This document shows, one piece after another, positions 19,459-28,695 of a DNA stretch of 64,000 nucleotides. Below the pieces are notes generated by a model. That model was not told the DNA's origin and searched no databases. It worked only from the letters and a program-made list of their open reading frames with translations. Each line of letters begins with the position of its first letter. The first letter of the stretch is position 1. Source of the stretch: a bacterium (GTDB lineage Bacteria > Cyanobacteriota > Vampirovibrionia > Gastranaerophilales > Gastranaerophilaceae); assembly GCA_017470245.1 (NCBI GenBank), contig JAFUEV010000037.1, positions 1 to 64,000 on the forward strand. Direction: 5' to 3'. A program made the position numbers and the translations under genes.

Positions 19459-20310
19459 CTAACCCTGCCACGAAAGTCCCCAATGTAATTTTTCTTTTAA
19501 TACTGAATAAAAAGAATTTTTTTGCATGTTTATCAATAATAATTTAGCACAATATTCGCTTCTTTTTATTACTATAGATTGATTAGGTTCTAAATCCATT
19601 GTATTTTGTCCGTCAGCAGATATTTTTAATAAAGGTTTTTTCTGACTTGAAGTAATTTTTATTACTTCATCCGAAGGAATTACAATAGGTCTTGCATTCA
19701 TAGTATGAGGACAAATAGGAACTATTACCATTGCTTCAAGAGAAGGAACTATAATAGGTCCGCCGGCAGAAAGTGTATATGCAGTTGAACCAGTAGGGGT
19801 TGAAATTATTATTCCGTCTGCCAAATAGTCACATACAATATTGTCATTTATATGTACATAAAATCTTGAAGTTCGGAGAAATCCATCACCTTTTATAACG
19901 ACGTCATTTAAAGCATTCATTTTCCCGTTTAATGCAGAAAGCATAATTCTATCTTCTATTTTAAAACGTCCGTTAATTATACAGTCTATTGCATCATTGA
20001 CCTGAGTAGGTTTTGCCTGTGATAAAAATCCCAAACGCCCCAAATTGATACCGAGGATAGGAACATTATATTTTGCATAAAATCTGGCAGTCTTTAATAT
20101 TGTGCCATCACCACCCAAAACAAGAGCAAATGTAACTTCTTTGAGAAAATTATTAGTAGAAAAAATATTTGAATTTATTCCCTTTTCTTTTAATGTTTCT
20201 TTTATAGTATTTGCCAAATTTTGTGCATTATGGTTATCTTCATTATAGAAAATACCTATATTTGAAATATCAATATTATCGCCGTTTACTGATTTTATAA
20301 TGCTATTCAT
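19459..20310 (-). CDS. nadK: NAD kinase
   Basis: This enzyme phosphorylates NAD to NADP with ATP or polyphosphate. The catalytic GGDGT motif is visible (LVLGGDGTILK, about residues 68-78), and the second signature follows (SPTGSTAYTLSAGGPI, about 180). The 283 residues match the family. It is one base from recN downstream and seven bases from the methyltransferase upstream, so all three appear to be one transcript. Residues around the start are ordinary and the ATG at 20310 is the only sensible start. Confidence 0.95.
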   Translation of the reverse strand: MNSIIKSVNGDNIDISNIGIFYNEDNHNAQNLANTIKETLKEKGINSNIFSTNNFLKEVTFALVLGGDGTILKTARFYAKYNVPILGINLGRLGFLSQAKPTQVNDAIDCIINGRFKIEDRIMLSALNGKMNALNDVVIKGDGFLRTSRFYVHINDNIVCDYLADGIIISTPTGSTAYTLSAGGPIIVPSLEAMVIVPICPHTMNARPIVIPSDEVIKITSSQKKPLLKISADGQNTMDLEPNQSIVIKRSEYCAKLLLINMQKNSFYSVLKEKLHWGLSWQG

Positions 20311-20317
20311 AGTTCCT

Positions 20318-20872
20318 CTATAATTTATATGCCATCAAAAGCCCGTCCGGCAAATCTAAAACCTGACTTTGATATTCAATATGATTTGATATGGCATCAA
20401 TAAACGGTTTTACTTTTGCTGCATGCGATAATACATTATCTGCAAGAATAATGCCACCCTTTTTTAATATAGGATGAACCGCTTCAAAAAATTTTATGTA
20501 TTCCTGTTTATTTGCATCAATAAAAACTATATCATAGCATTCCTGCTGCAATTCCTGAGTTATAATATCGTATGCCTGCCCGATTTTAAAAGTAACGAAA
20601 TCAGACAAACCGCAATCTTCAATCGTTTTTCTTGCAAGACATTGACGCTTTTCCCAAAATTCAATCGTTGTAAGATGTCCCTCAGTACTTTGAAGAGCAT
20701 CAGCTATCCACAAAGTAGAATATCCGTTAGAAGTTCCAAGCTCAAGCACATTTTTTGCGCCTGTAGCTTTTATCAACATGCTTATAAAATTACCTGTTTG
20801 GTGAGAAATATTCCAAAATTCTTCCGATGTTTGTTCTAACTTTTCAAGTGTTACAACGGTATTATTGTCCAT
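20318..20872 (-). CDS. SAM-dependent O-methyltransferase (COMT-like)
   Basis: A short (184 aa) class I methyltransferase. Motif I is ELGTSNGYST (about residues 40-49), an FIDANKQEY segment supplies the metal-binding Asp typical of the catechol-O-methyltransferase/TrmR-type group, and ADNVL follows. Members of this group methylate catechols or tRNA hydroxyuridine; the sequence does not decide. Its start overlaps the end of the upstream propeller gene by 11 bp and it runs into nadK, so it sits in the middle of an operon. Confidence 0.85.
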   Translation of the reverse strand: MDNNTVVTLEKLEQTSEEFWNISHQTGNFISMLIKATGAKNVLELGTSNGYSTLWIADALQSTEGHLTTIEFWEKRQCLARKTIEDCGLSDFVTFKIGQAYDIITQELQQECYDIVFIDANKQEYIKFFEAVHPILKKGGIILADNVLSHAAKVKPFIDAISNHIEYQSQVLDLPDGLLMAYKL

Positions 20873-22490
20873 TTGTTCTCTCCAAAACCGTTATAGTATT
20901 AATATATTCACTCATTGGAAGTGTTTGAAGTGCCTTATCCTGTTGCATATCATAAACAACATATTTTAAATCAGACATATTTGTTATAATAGCAAGCTGC
21001 GAATTAGGAACAGGACTGAATGCCTTAGAAAAACCTTCTACAGGCAATTTCTCTGAATTTAATGTGCTATTTGCGGAATTATAACTATATACAGTATTAT
21101 CACCTGCGCATAGAACATAAACAATACCGTTATAATTATACATATCAACCGGTTTATTACCTATTTCAATGTCACTTATACTGGTTGAATATACTTTCAT
21201 ATTTTTCAAATCGTCATCATCTTTTGATTTTACATAGTCAAAATTTGAATAAATATCTTCCGTAACAGCGATTGCTTCTTGTTTTTTATTTTCATTCCTG
21301 TTTACTTTATCTCTGGTTCTGTCACGTTTTGTTTTAACAGTAGAATTATCCTGAAGTAAATCAAAATTTACGATTCTAAGTTTAGGTACTGTTCTTGCTA
21401 TAGCATACAATACATTATTTCCCAATATTATTTTAGAGGTATTGGGGTAATTTGTAATAAATTTATTTGTATATCCGTTTGTCAAATCCAATATATATAT
21501 ATTAGATGTTTTCATATCAACATAAGCGATTCTTGAACCGTCCGGAGATATAGCCAATTTTTGAGGAGCACCTACAAGTTGAATTTTTTCTTTCATTGTC
21601 ATAGTTGATAAATCTATAACAAATAATGATTCATCTGTAACACTTGCAACGTATGCTTTACCATGATTATCATCGACTGCTATTTCAGAAGGATTTGCAG
21701 TTAAATCTATATGTTTAGAAACATATTCATTTGCGACATCAATAACGTCGAGATTTTTTTGATTATTAGTTGCTGCTAATAAATATTTACCGCTTAAAAC
21801 AGGTTTAACATCCTTCATAACCCCTGAAGTTTTAAGTGAATATAAAGGTTCTGATACGGTAGATGAAAATACTTCCAAAAATTCAGTCTGGAAATTATTA
21901 ACAAAAAATAACTTATTTTTAAGTGCATTCGGAACATTTTCCTTTTTAATTTCAGGAACTCTTTTCCCCGTAGGTAAAGGAGCCGGCCTTCTGCCCGATA
22001 CAAAAGTAGGTGCTTTTGCACTACCCAATAACGGTATTTGAACATCCCCAAGAATACAAGCCATATTTTCTGGGAATATCAGACCTCTTGGAACCATCAT
22101 ATCCTGAGGTATCAAACCTGTTTTTACTTCTTCCGGTAATTCCGATAAGTTTTTTACACCTAAAGTATTATCACCTGTTCTATATACCTTTATTAAAGAA
22201 TAATTATTGTTAAATATAACTAAATCAGGGAGTTTATCCATTGTTTGGTTAGCAGGATAAGTTTTTACAATTTTTACAGCATCGACATCCTGGGGATATG
22301 CAGGAATAACAGGAATGTACATAATATCATTTCCGTATACAATAACACCATCATATCTAATTGATGGTATCATCTTTTGTTGTTGCAAAAATGTTCTCAT
22401 TGTTTTAGGCAGTTGAGTTGCATTTGCCGTCTGTATCGTTGTTCCCATTAATAGTATTATTAAAGCTATTATTATTGATTTTATTTTCAT
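20862..22490 (-). CDS. Secreted beta-propeller-like protein (YncE/YVTN style)
   Basis: A 542-residue protein with a cleavable signal peptide (basic start, hydrophobic core to about residue 20, then NATQLP). From about residue 200 it shows the rhythm of seven-bladed propeller repeats: DVIDVANEYV, NPSEIAVDDNHGKAYVA, LFVIDLSTMTM, PQKLAISPDGSRIAYVD, NIYILDL. Such proteins bind partners at the cell surface or in the periplasm. A Lys/Arg/Asn-rich insert at about 380-400 interrupts the propeller. Twelve bases separate it from dnaJ upstream. Function is unknown. Confidence 0.75.
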   Translation of the reverse strand: MKIKSIIIALIILLMGTTIQTANATQLPKTMRTFLQQQKMIPSIRYDGVIVYGNDIMYIPVIPAYPQDVDAVKIVKTYPANQTMDKLPDLVIFNNNYSLIKVYRTGDNTLGVKNLSELPEEVKTGLIPQDMMVPRGLIFPENMACILGDVQIPLLGSAKAPTFVSGRRPAPLPTGKRVPEIKKENVPNALKNKLFFVNNFQTEFLEVFSSTVSEPLYSLKTSGVMKDVKPVLSGKYLLAATNNQKNLDVIDVANEYVSKHIDLTANPSEIAVDDNHGKAYVASVTDESLFVIDLSTMTMKEKIQLVGAPQKLAISPDGSRIAYVDMKTSNIYILDLTNGYTNKFITNYPNTSKIILGNNVLYAIARTVPKLRIVNFDLLQDNSTVKTKRDRTRDKVNRNENKKQEAIAVTEDIYSNFDYVKSKDDDDLKNMKVYSTSISDIEIGNKPVDMYNYNGIVYVLCAGDNTVYSYNSANSTLNSEKLPVEGFSKAFSPVPNSQLAIITNMSDLKYVVYDMQQDKALQTLPMSEYINTITVLERTNGQ

Positions 22491-22501
22491 AGTGCCTCTG
22501 T

Positions 22502-23629
22502 TTAATTATGAAGTACATTTTTCATTTTATCAATGAATTTAGAAGATGGCTTTTTGTTACAATTGATTTCAAAAAGTTTTTTATACAATTGTTTTTCTTC
22601 CGCACTCAAGCTTTGAGGTGTTTTTATTTTTACCACAAAATTATGGTTTCCACGTTTTGATGAATTACCCAAATTAGGAACACCAGCACCTTTAATTTGA
22701 AGTATTTTATCCTGTTCAACACCTGCCGGTATAACAAGTTCACGTTTTCCGTCAATTGTATTCACTTCTATTGTATCACCAAGCGCAGCTTGAGGAAAAG
22801 AAATTTCCAATTTAGAATATATATCAAAACCGTCACGCTTAAACTCAGGATGTTCTTTCACATAAATAACAACAATCAAATCGCCTGTTCTACCGCCATT
22901 TTTACCGCAGTTACCTTCGTTAGAAAGTCCTATTCTTGAACCGTTATCAACACCTGCAGGTATATTTATATGCAAAGTTCTTTGTACTTCAAGTCTGCCA
23001 TCACCATGACATTTATTACAAGGATTTGAAATGATTTTACCTGTTCCGTGACAGTTAGGACATGTCGTTACCTGACTGAGGCTGCCTAAAGGGGTTTTCA
23101 TTATCTGTTGTACTCTTCCTGTCCCGCCACAAGTAGAACAAGTTTCAGGTTTACTGCCCTTTTGTGCTCCTGTTCCGCCACATTCATCACAAGTTTCCAA
23201 ATGAGATATTTTTATTTCTTTTTTTACACCAAATACAGCTTCTTCAAATTCTATTTCCAAATTCAAACGTAAATCCGCACCATTTTGAGGACTGTTTGGA
23301 TTTGTTGCTCTACCGCCTCCAAAGCCAAAAGCACCACCGAAAAAGCTTTCAAATATGTCATTCAAATCTCCAAATCCGCCTGCAAACGGGCCTGATGTAT
23401 CAAAACCGGCATTTTGTAATCCGTCTTCACCGTATCTGTCATAAGTTGCACGCTTATTATCATCACTCAATGTATCATAGGCTTTCCCCAATTCTTTAAA
23501 TTTTTCTTCCGCATCCGGAGCTTTATTTACATCAGGGTGAAGCTGCCTCGCTTTTTGTCTAAACGCTGATTTTATTTCTTCTTTTGTGGCATTTTTATCA
23601 ACGCCTAATATTTCATAATAATCACTCAT
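22502..23629 (-). CDS. dnaJ: Chaperone DnaJ (Hsp40)
   Basis: A co-chaperone that delivers clients to DnaK and stimulates its ATPase. In order: J domain (residues 1-70, HPD motif in RQLHPDVNK), Gly/Phe-rich linker (70-115), four CxxCxGxG zinc repeats (about 140-210: CDECGGTG, CSTCGGTG, CPNCHGTG, CNKCHGDG) and the C-terminal substrate domain. Its 375 residues are normal. grpE lies 24 bp upstream on the same strand, but dnaK is not in this window and no CIRCE element is visible. Confidence 0.97.
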   Translation of the reverse strand: MSDYYEILGVDKNATKEEIKSAFRQKARQLHPDVNKAPDAEEKFKELGKAYDTLSDDNKRATYDRYGEDGLQNAGFDTSGPFAGGFGDLNDIFESFFGGAFGFGGGRATNPNSPQNGADLRLNLEIEFEEAVFGVKKEIKISHLETCDECGGTGAQKGSKPETCSTCGGTGRVQQIMKTPLGSLSQVTTCPNCHGTGKIISNPCNKCHGDGRLEVQRTLHINIPAGVDNGSRIGLSNEGNCGKNGGRTGDLIVVIYVKEHPEFKRDGFDIYSKLEISFPQAALGDTIEVNTIDGKRELVIPAGVEQDKILQIKGAGVPNLGNSSKRGNHNFVVKIKTPQSLSAEEKQLYKKLFEINCNKKPSSKFIDKMKNVLHN

Positions 23630-23653
23630 ATCTTCTAATCTTTCAACTAATGT

Positions 23654-24319
23654 TTATTGTTTTACTGCTACCGATACCATTGCCGGTCTTAAAACTTTTT
23701 CTCCAAGCTTATATCCTTTTTGAAGTTCATTTATAATTGTTTCTTCAGGATATTCTTCAGTTGGCGTTTGCATAACCGCTTCATGCAAATTCGGGTCAAA
23801 CTTTTCGCCGACACATTTTATCTGCTCTAATCCCAATTTTGTCAAAGAATCATTAAGTTGTTTATTTAAAACAAAAAATGTTTCCTTCATTTTATCTAAA
23901 TTATCTATTTTTTCGACCATATTTAAAGCTCTGTCGAAATTATCAACAACTTCCAGAACTTGTTTCATACATTTTTCAGCACCATAATTCAATAATGCTT
24001 CTCGTTCTTGAGCTTGTCTTTTTCTATAATTATCAAAATCCGCAGCTAATCTTAAATATTGATTATTTAATGTTTCGTATGCCTGCTTTAATTTTTCTGT
24101 TTCATTTTCTTTTTCGGAAGAAACTTCTTCTTTTACCTCATCTTCTACAATTTCTTCTGTATTTTCTTCTTTTATTTCATTATCTTCAATGTTTTCTTCC
24201 TGTAATTCATTTTCTGTTACTTCTTCAGACATCGTGTTTGTTTCATCTCCTTTGTCTAATTCTTTATTCATAAACGGATTATCTTCTATTTTCTTACGTT
24301 CAAAAAAATTTTTCATCAT
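23654..24319 (-). CDS. grpE: Nucleotide exchange factor GrpE
   Basis: GrpE releases ADP from DnaK. The first 80 residues are a very acidic Glu/Asn-rich extension, longer than usual. The GrpE core follows: a long helix (LRLAADFDNYRKRQAQERE) and the C-terminal beta domain (GEKFDPNLHEAVMQ, and a GYKLGEKVLRPAMV end). It is first in the grpE-dnaJ run. Two adjacent ATGs can serve as start. Confidence 0.95.
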   Translation of the reverse strand: MMKNFFERKKIEDNPFMNKELDKGDETNTMSEEVTENELQEENIEDNEIKEENTEEIVEDEVKEEVSSEKENETEKLKQAYETLNNQYLRLAADFDNYRKRQAQEREALLNYGAEKCMKQVLEVVDNFDRALNMVEKIDNLDKMKETFFVLNKQLNDSLTKLGLEQIKCVGEKFDPNLHEAVMQTPTEEYPEETIINELQKGYKLGEKVLRPAMVSVAVKQ

Positions 24320-24449
24320 TCCTCTACTCCACCTATAAATTAATTATAGAATATCAATACGGTTACTCAATAGTTATTAATTTTTTCTTAACTTTTTGAT
24401 TTCATATTATTCAAAAATAGTTTATAATTATATTAACAGGTTTAAGTTT

Positions 24450-25445
24450 ATGGCAAAGATTAAAAAGTTAAGTTACTCAGATATTCTGCAAGTTAAAAAA
24501 TTAATTTCCGTTGTTTGTAACGATAATGTTATGAGCTACAGACGTTTATTTTTCTTGTCTGTTCCAATAACTTTTATACAAAATTTTTTATATAATGTTC
24601 ATTGCCGTAAATTTGCAGAAACATACGTTGTTTTCGATAACAACAATAATTTAAAAGGAGTAATAAGCGTTCAGGCACAACAAGGAAACCCATATAAATG
24701 GCAATTAAAGCGATTATTTCTCGATAAAAGTTCTCATGAAGAAGGTAAACAACTTGTTGAATATATAATTGCAAAATTTGGAGCAAGAGGAGTTGATACT
24801 TTTTATATTTCTGTCGATGACAATATGACGGAATTAATTGAACTGTTTGTTAAAGGCTGCGGTTTCAGATGTTGTTCAACAGAAGCTCTTTTTTCAGTTT
24901 CAAACATTAATTTTCTCCAAGAAAACATTGATGAAAAAAATTTCAAACACTTTGATAATTCAGACGCGCAACAAGTTTGCGAATTATACAACGATACTTT
25001 AATCACACACTATAAATACTCACTTTCAAAGGAAAAAGAAGAATTTTTTGATACTTTTATAAGAGGCATTAATTCATCTTCTAAATTTAAATATATATAT
25101 AAAGATAATAAAAAAGGTTCGATAAAAGCATATATAGAAATTAAAACACTTGATAATAAGAACTATTTTTTAAGCACGATTGTACCACCGCAATTTTTTG
25201 AATTGTATCCTATTGTATTGAGTTTTGCAGTTAAAAAGATAATTAAAAGAAATAAAAACTTTAAACTTTATATTAGAAATAAAAAATATATGCAATCCGG
25301 CGAAATGATTGAAAATTTCTTAAAAGAAAATCACTTTGAATTACTTCAAAATAATGCGATTTTGGTTAGAGATTTCTTTAAAACAATAAAAGAAGAAAAC
25401 AAAGTATTCAATGAAGCAGTTGTTTTCAGCGGATTTGAGATTTAG
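24450..25445 (+). CDS. GNAT-like N-acetyltransferase-fold protein, unknown substrate
   Basis: A 331-residue protein. I chose the ATG at 24450 (MAKIKKLSYSDILQVKKL), because residues encoded before it from an upstream ATG (24396) come from AT-rich promoter DNA. The N-terminal half has the look of a GNAT fold (a VVFDNNNNLKGVISVQ strand pair and a TELIELFVKGCGFR segment resembling motif B). The clear acetyl-CoA loop (Q/RxxGxG/A) is not evident. A second GNAT-like half may follow. It stands alone between grpE and asd. Confidence 0.55.
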   Translation: MAKIKKLSYSDILQVKKLISVVCNDNVMSYRRLFFLSVPITFIQNFLYNVHCRKFAETYVVFDNNNNLKGVISVQAQQGNPYKWQLKRLFLDKSSHEEGKQLVEYIIAKFGARGVDTFYISVDDNMTELIELFVKGCGFRCCSTEALFSVSNINFLQENIDEKNFKHFDNSDAQQVCELYNDTLITHYKYSLSKEKEEFFDTFIRGINSSSKFKYIYKDNKKGSIKAYIEIKTLDNKNYFLSTIVPPQFFELYPIVLSFAVKKIIKRNKNFKLYIRNKKYMQSGEMIENFLKENHFELLQNNAILVRDFFKTIKEENKVFNEAVVFSGFEI

Positions 25446-25476
25446 AAATCAACCGTCTAAAAATAGGCAAAAAAAA

Positions 25477-25508
25477 TGCAAGTTTTAAGTAAGATTTAAG
25501 AACTTGCA
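25477..25508. repeat. Inverted repeat TGCAAGTT...AACTTGCA upstream of asd
   Basis: An 8-bp perfect inverted repeat with a 16-base spacer lies in the 265-bp gap between the GNAT-like gene and asd. It is not followed by a T-run, so an operator or weak RNA hairpin is more likely than a terminator. The rest of this gap shows no gene. Confidence 0.35.
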
Positions 25509-25710
25509 ATATTTACACTAGCCGAAACATTAATAACAAGATAATTATACATCTAAATTTTAAATTAGTAAAGCAGATGATTGATTTTTTTGAAAAATTT
25601 TAGTTAAAAAGTTAATAAATGTTTACAGAATATTTAAGATATGTGTATTTACTTGTAATAATGGCAATTTTATCGGATAATTTCAAATAGAGAATTGAGG
25701 TAGAAAAGAT

Positions 25711-26727
25711 ATGAAAAAACCGGTTATAGCAGTACTAGGCGCTACAGGAGTTGTAGGCAGACACATTTTAGAAATTTTAGAAGAAAACAATGTTGTATAT
25801 GAAGATATAAAATTTCTTGCAAGTAAAAAAAGTGCAGGAAAAACAATTCAATTTAAAGGTAAAGATTATACTGTAATAGAAGCTACACCTGATGCTTTTG
25901 AAGGTGTAAATATTGTTTTGGCATCGGCAGGCGGTTCAACCAGTTTGGCATTGGCAAAAGAAGCTGTAAAAAGAGGCGCTGTATATATAGATAATTCAAG
26001 TGCATTCAGAATGGAAAAGGATGTTCCGTTAGTTATTGCAGGTGTTAATGATGATGATATAAGAACACATAAAGGTATCATTGCTAACCCTAATTGTTCA
26101 ACATCCCAGTTAATGCTTGTATTAAAACCGTTACATGACTATGCAGGAATCAAACGCATGGTTGTTAGTACATATCAATCAGTATCAGGAGCAGGACTTG
26201 CCGCTATTAACGAACTAAGAGAAAATACAATTGCGGTCAATGATAAAAAACCTTTTGAAAACAAAGTCTTTAAAAAGCCAATTGCATACAATTGTATTCC
26301 GCAGATAGATGTATTCTGTGATAACGGATATACAAAAGAAGAAATGAAGGTTACAAATGAAACAAGAAAAATTCTTCATTTAAACCCTGATACTCCTATT
26401 TCTTGTACAGCAGTAAGAGTACCTGTTTTCGTTGGTCATTCCGAAGCTGTAACAGTTGAATTTGATAAACCTATGACAGCGGAAAAAGCAAGAGAAATAC
26501 TTGAGCATGCCTGGGGTGTAAAAGTTATAGATGATGTTGCAAATTATGAATTTCCGACTGCGGTCATGGCTGCAGGAACAAATCCCGTATATGTTGGAAG
26601 AATAAGAAAAGATATAGCTTTTGATAATGCAATTTCATTCTGGTGTGTTGCTGATAATTTAAGAATAGGTGCAGCACTGAATACAGTAAGAATTGCTGAA
26701 AAAGTCATAGAAATGCAAGTTTTTTAA
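25711..26727 (+). CDS. asd: Aspartate-semialdehyde dehydrogenase
   Basis: This enzyme reduces aspartyl phosphate to the semialdehyde, the branch point to lysine, diaminopimelate, threonine and methionine. The N-terminus binds NADPH (LGATGVVGRHIL), the active-site cysteine lies in NPNCSTSQ (about residue 130), and the family Gln and His regions follow (YQSVSGAGLAA; RVPVFVGHSEAV). 338 residues is typical. dapA follows after 11 bp, so the pair makes diaminopimelate for peptidoglycan and lysine. GAGG lies 8 bases before the start. Confidence 0.97.
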   Translation: MKKPVIAVLGATGVVGRHILEILEENNVVYEDIKFLASKKSAGKTIQFKGKDYTVIEATPDAFEGVNIVLASAGGSTSLALAKEAVKRGAVYIDNSSAFRMEKDVPLVIAGVNDDDIRTHKGIIANPNCSTSQLMLVLKPLHDYAGIKRMVVSTYQSVSGAGLAAINELRENTIAVNDKKPFENKVFKKPIAYNCIPQIDVFCDNGYTKEEMKVTNETRKILHLNPDTPISCTAVRVPVFVGHSEAVTVEFDKPMTAEKAREILEHAWGVKVIDDVANYEFPTAVMAAGTNPVYVGRIRKDIAFDNAISFWCVADNLRIGAALNTVRIAEKVIEMQVF

Positions 26728-26738
26728 AGGAATAAAAT

Positions 26739-27629
26739 ATGAGATATAACGCAGGTGAATTAATTACGGCTATGATAACTCCCTTTAATGAGGATTTAAC
26801 AATAGATTATCCTTCACTAAAGAGATTAATAAATCATTTGATAGAAACAGGCACAGATGCAATACTTGTAGCAGGTACAACAGGTGAAACTCCTACACTA
26901 TCGCATGAAGAAGAAGCTGAATTGTTTAAATTCGTGAAAGAAACTGTTAACGGAAGAATAAAAGTAATAATGGGGGCAGGCTCTAACTCAACTCAAACAG
27001 CTACAGAATCATCAATAAAAGCGCAAAAAGCAGGAGCAGATGCTATTTTGACAGTAGTTCCTTACTATAATAAACCTTCGCAAAAAGGCATGTATGAACA
27101 TTTTGCAGCAATTGCAAAATCTGTCGATATACCTATAATTTTATATAATATTCCGGGAAGAACAGGCGTAAATATGCAGCCTGCAACAATAGCAAAGCTT
27201 GCAAAGGAATTTAAAAATATAGTTGCAGTAAAACAAAGTAATTCTGACTTAGACTTAATCAGTGAAATCAAATCACAATGTCCTGATGATTTTACAATAT
27301 ATTCGGGAGATGATAGTCTTACGCTTCCAATGATGTCACTTGGCGCACACGGTGTAATAAGTGTTGCTTCGCACGTTCAAGGAAAAGAAATAAAAGAAAT
27401 GATTACGGCTTTCAAAAAAGGACAAAATGAGAAAGCACTACAAATGCACTTAAAACTATATCCTTTATTCAGAAAATTATTTATGGCACCTAATCCGGTA
27501 CCGGTTAAGGCTGCTCTGGCAAAATTGGGGATAATAAAAGAATATGTAAGAAAACCTTTAGTTGTTCTTGATGCTGAAGAGAAAAAAGAATTAAATGAAG
27601 TTTTAAATAAATATTCTTATTTTAATTAA
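26739..27629 (+). CDS. dapA: 4-hydroxy-tetrahydrodipicolinate synthase
   Basis: This enzyme condenses pyruvate and aspartate semialdehyde, the first step specific to lysine/DAP. The class I aldolase barrel carries GTTGETPTL (about residues 44-52), the catalytic Tyr in YYNKPSQKGMYEHF, the substrate Arg in NIPGRTGV and the Schiff-base Lys in VAVKQSNSD (about 162). The 296 residues are normal. It is co-transcribed with asd. Confidence 0.97.
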   Translation: MRYNAGELITAMITPFNEDLTIDYPSLKRLINHLIETGTDAILVAGTTGETPTLSHEEEAELFKFVKETVNGRIKVIMGAGSNSTQTATESSIKAQKAGADAILTVVPYYNKPSQKGMYEHFAAIAKSVDIPIILYNIPGRTGVNMQPATIAKLAKEFKNIVAVKQSNSDLDLISEIKSQCPDDFTIYSGDDSLTLPMMSLGAHGVISVASHVQGKEIKEMITAFKKGQNEKALQMHLKLYPLFRKLFMAPNPVPVKAALAKLGIIKEYVRKPLVVLDAEEKKELNEVLNKYSYFN

Positions 27630-27645
27630 AAGGAGTAAATAATAC

Positions 27646-28392
27646 TTGTTGAAAAAGGTAAAAACACTTTTTTATAAAAAAAGATTTGCCAATACGTTAG
27701 CAGAAACACTTATTGTATTAACAATTATCGGCATAGTTTTTACATTAAGTTTAGGTACATTTTTTGCTGATTACAACAAAAATCAAACTGTTGTTCGTTT
27801 AAAGAAAATGTATTCTGTATTAACACAAGCATTCAACAGATCCATTGTCGAAAACGGGAATCCTGCTTATTGGGATATACCCGATAATATAAACGAAAGG
27901 AATAATTACCAATTCTTTGAAGAATATCTAAAACCGTATTTAATACTGGCACAAGATTGTAAAACAACAACAGAAGGTGAATGTAATTATATATTCAAAG
28001 AGCTTGACGGAACAGAGAAATCATTGCCTCCAAGCTGGACAAGGTTCTTTTTAAATGATGGGGCATTTATAGCAATGCAAGCTGTATCAAATAAAAATTA
28101 TAAAGTAATATACTTTTATGTTGATACAAACGGAAAAAAACGTTTAAATGTTGTTGCCAGAGATATTTTTCTGTTTGAATACTGGCTTCAGAATGATAAA
28201 CATCCGGAATATGTTGGTAAAGTATATCCGTTGGGACATGAATATGACAGAGATGAATTAATATCTGATTTTGATAGAAATTGCTGCCATAGTTTTATGA
28301 GCGGTAACTACTGCGGAGCCTTAATTATGAATGATAACTGGCAAATTATAAAAGGTTATCCGTGGGCACAAGCAAGATACGTTGTTCAATAG
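27646..28392 (+). CDS. Prepilin-like protein with N-terminal methylation motif
   Basis: A 248-residue type IV pilin/pseudopilin-like protein starting at TTG, with AAAAGGAG upstream. After a basic leader comes A-N-T-L-A-E-T-L-I-V-L, matching the prepilin peptidase motif with Glu at +5 followed by a hydrophobic helix. Unlike the common Gly-Phe junction, -1 is Ala and +1 is Asn. The globular part holds paired cysteines (CKTTTEGEC; CCHSF; YCGA) and a YFYVDTNGKKRLN strand seen in pilin-like proteins with a DG..VDxNGxK pattern. It probably belongs to a pilus or secretion fibre encoded elsewhere. Confidence 0.75.
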   Translation: MLKKVKTLFYKKRFANTLAETLIVLTIIGIVFTLSLGTFFADYNKNQTVVRLKKMYSVLTQAFNRSIVENGNPAYWDIPDNINERNNYQFFEEYLKPYLILAQDCKTTTEGECNYIFKELDGTEKSLPPSWTRFFLNDGAFIAMQAVSNKNYKVIYFYVDTNGKKRLNVVARDIFLFEYWLQNDKHPEYVGKVYPLGHEYDRDELISDFDRNCCHSFMSGNYCGALIMNDNWQIIKGYPWAQARYVVQ

Positions 28393-28396
28393 AAGA

Positions 28397-28648
28397 TTAC
28401 TTTTCCCAAGGTGCACGCTCAGGGAATAAATATTCTAAATATATTTTTAATGTATCCCTATTTTCTTGAAATGTATTTTCATTGTCATTTATACAAAAAA
28501 GTTTTAATTTTGGACTATGTATTTGTATATACTCGTCCATCTTACTAATAGACTCCAAAATTATTAAACTGAAAAATGACAGATTTTTAGTATCTGCCAT
28601 TTTTTTAATTTTGTAAAAGATTATTAAGCATGAATTAAAACAAGTCAA
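28397..28648 (-). pseudogene. C-terminal remnant resembling a Stealth-type capsular polysaccharide phosphotransferase
   Basis: The last 45 residues (KLFCINDNENTF, then YLEYLFPERAPWEK) resemble the fourth conserved region of Stealth sugar-phosphotransferases, where an IND motif precedes a final FPxxSxFEK. All upstream catalytic regions are absent. The N-terminal half of this reading frame runs through a transcription-terminator-like hairpin (28572-28608), so it is probably not true coding sequence. It is convergent with the pilin gene, four bases away. A decayed gene is the best reading; a short real ORF is the alternative. Confidence 0.4.
28572..28608. terminator. Terminator-like hairpin
   Basis: AAATGACAGAT and ATCTGCCATTT pair with one A/C mismatch around a 7-base loop, followed by a T-run on the + strand. 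It can also act on the minus strand, where CATTTTTC follows. Confidence 0.6.
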
Positions 28649-28695
28649 TTTTAAAACTTCATACTACTTACGAAATTCAATAAGGAGTGTATGGA

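Noticed and set aside
24320-24449. CIRCE heat-shock operator before grpE
   Set aside because: The TTAGCACTC-N9-GAGTGCTAA pattern is not present in the gap.
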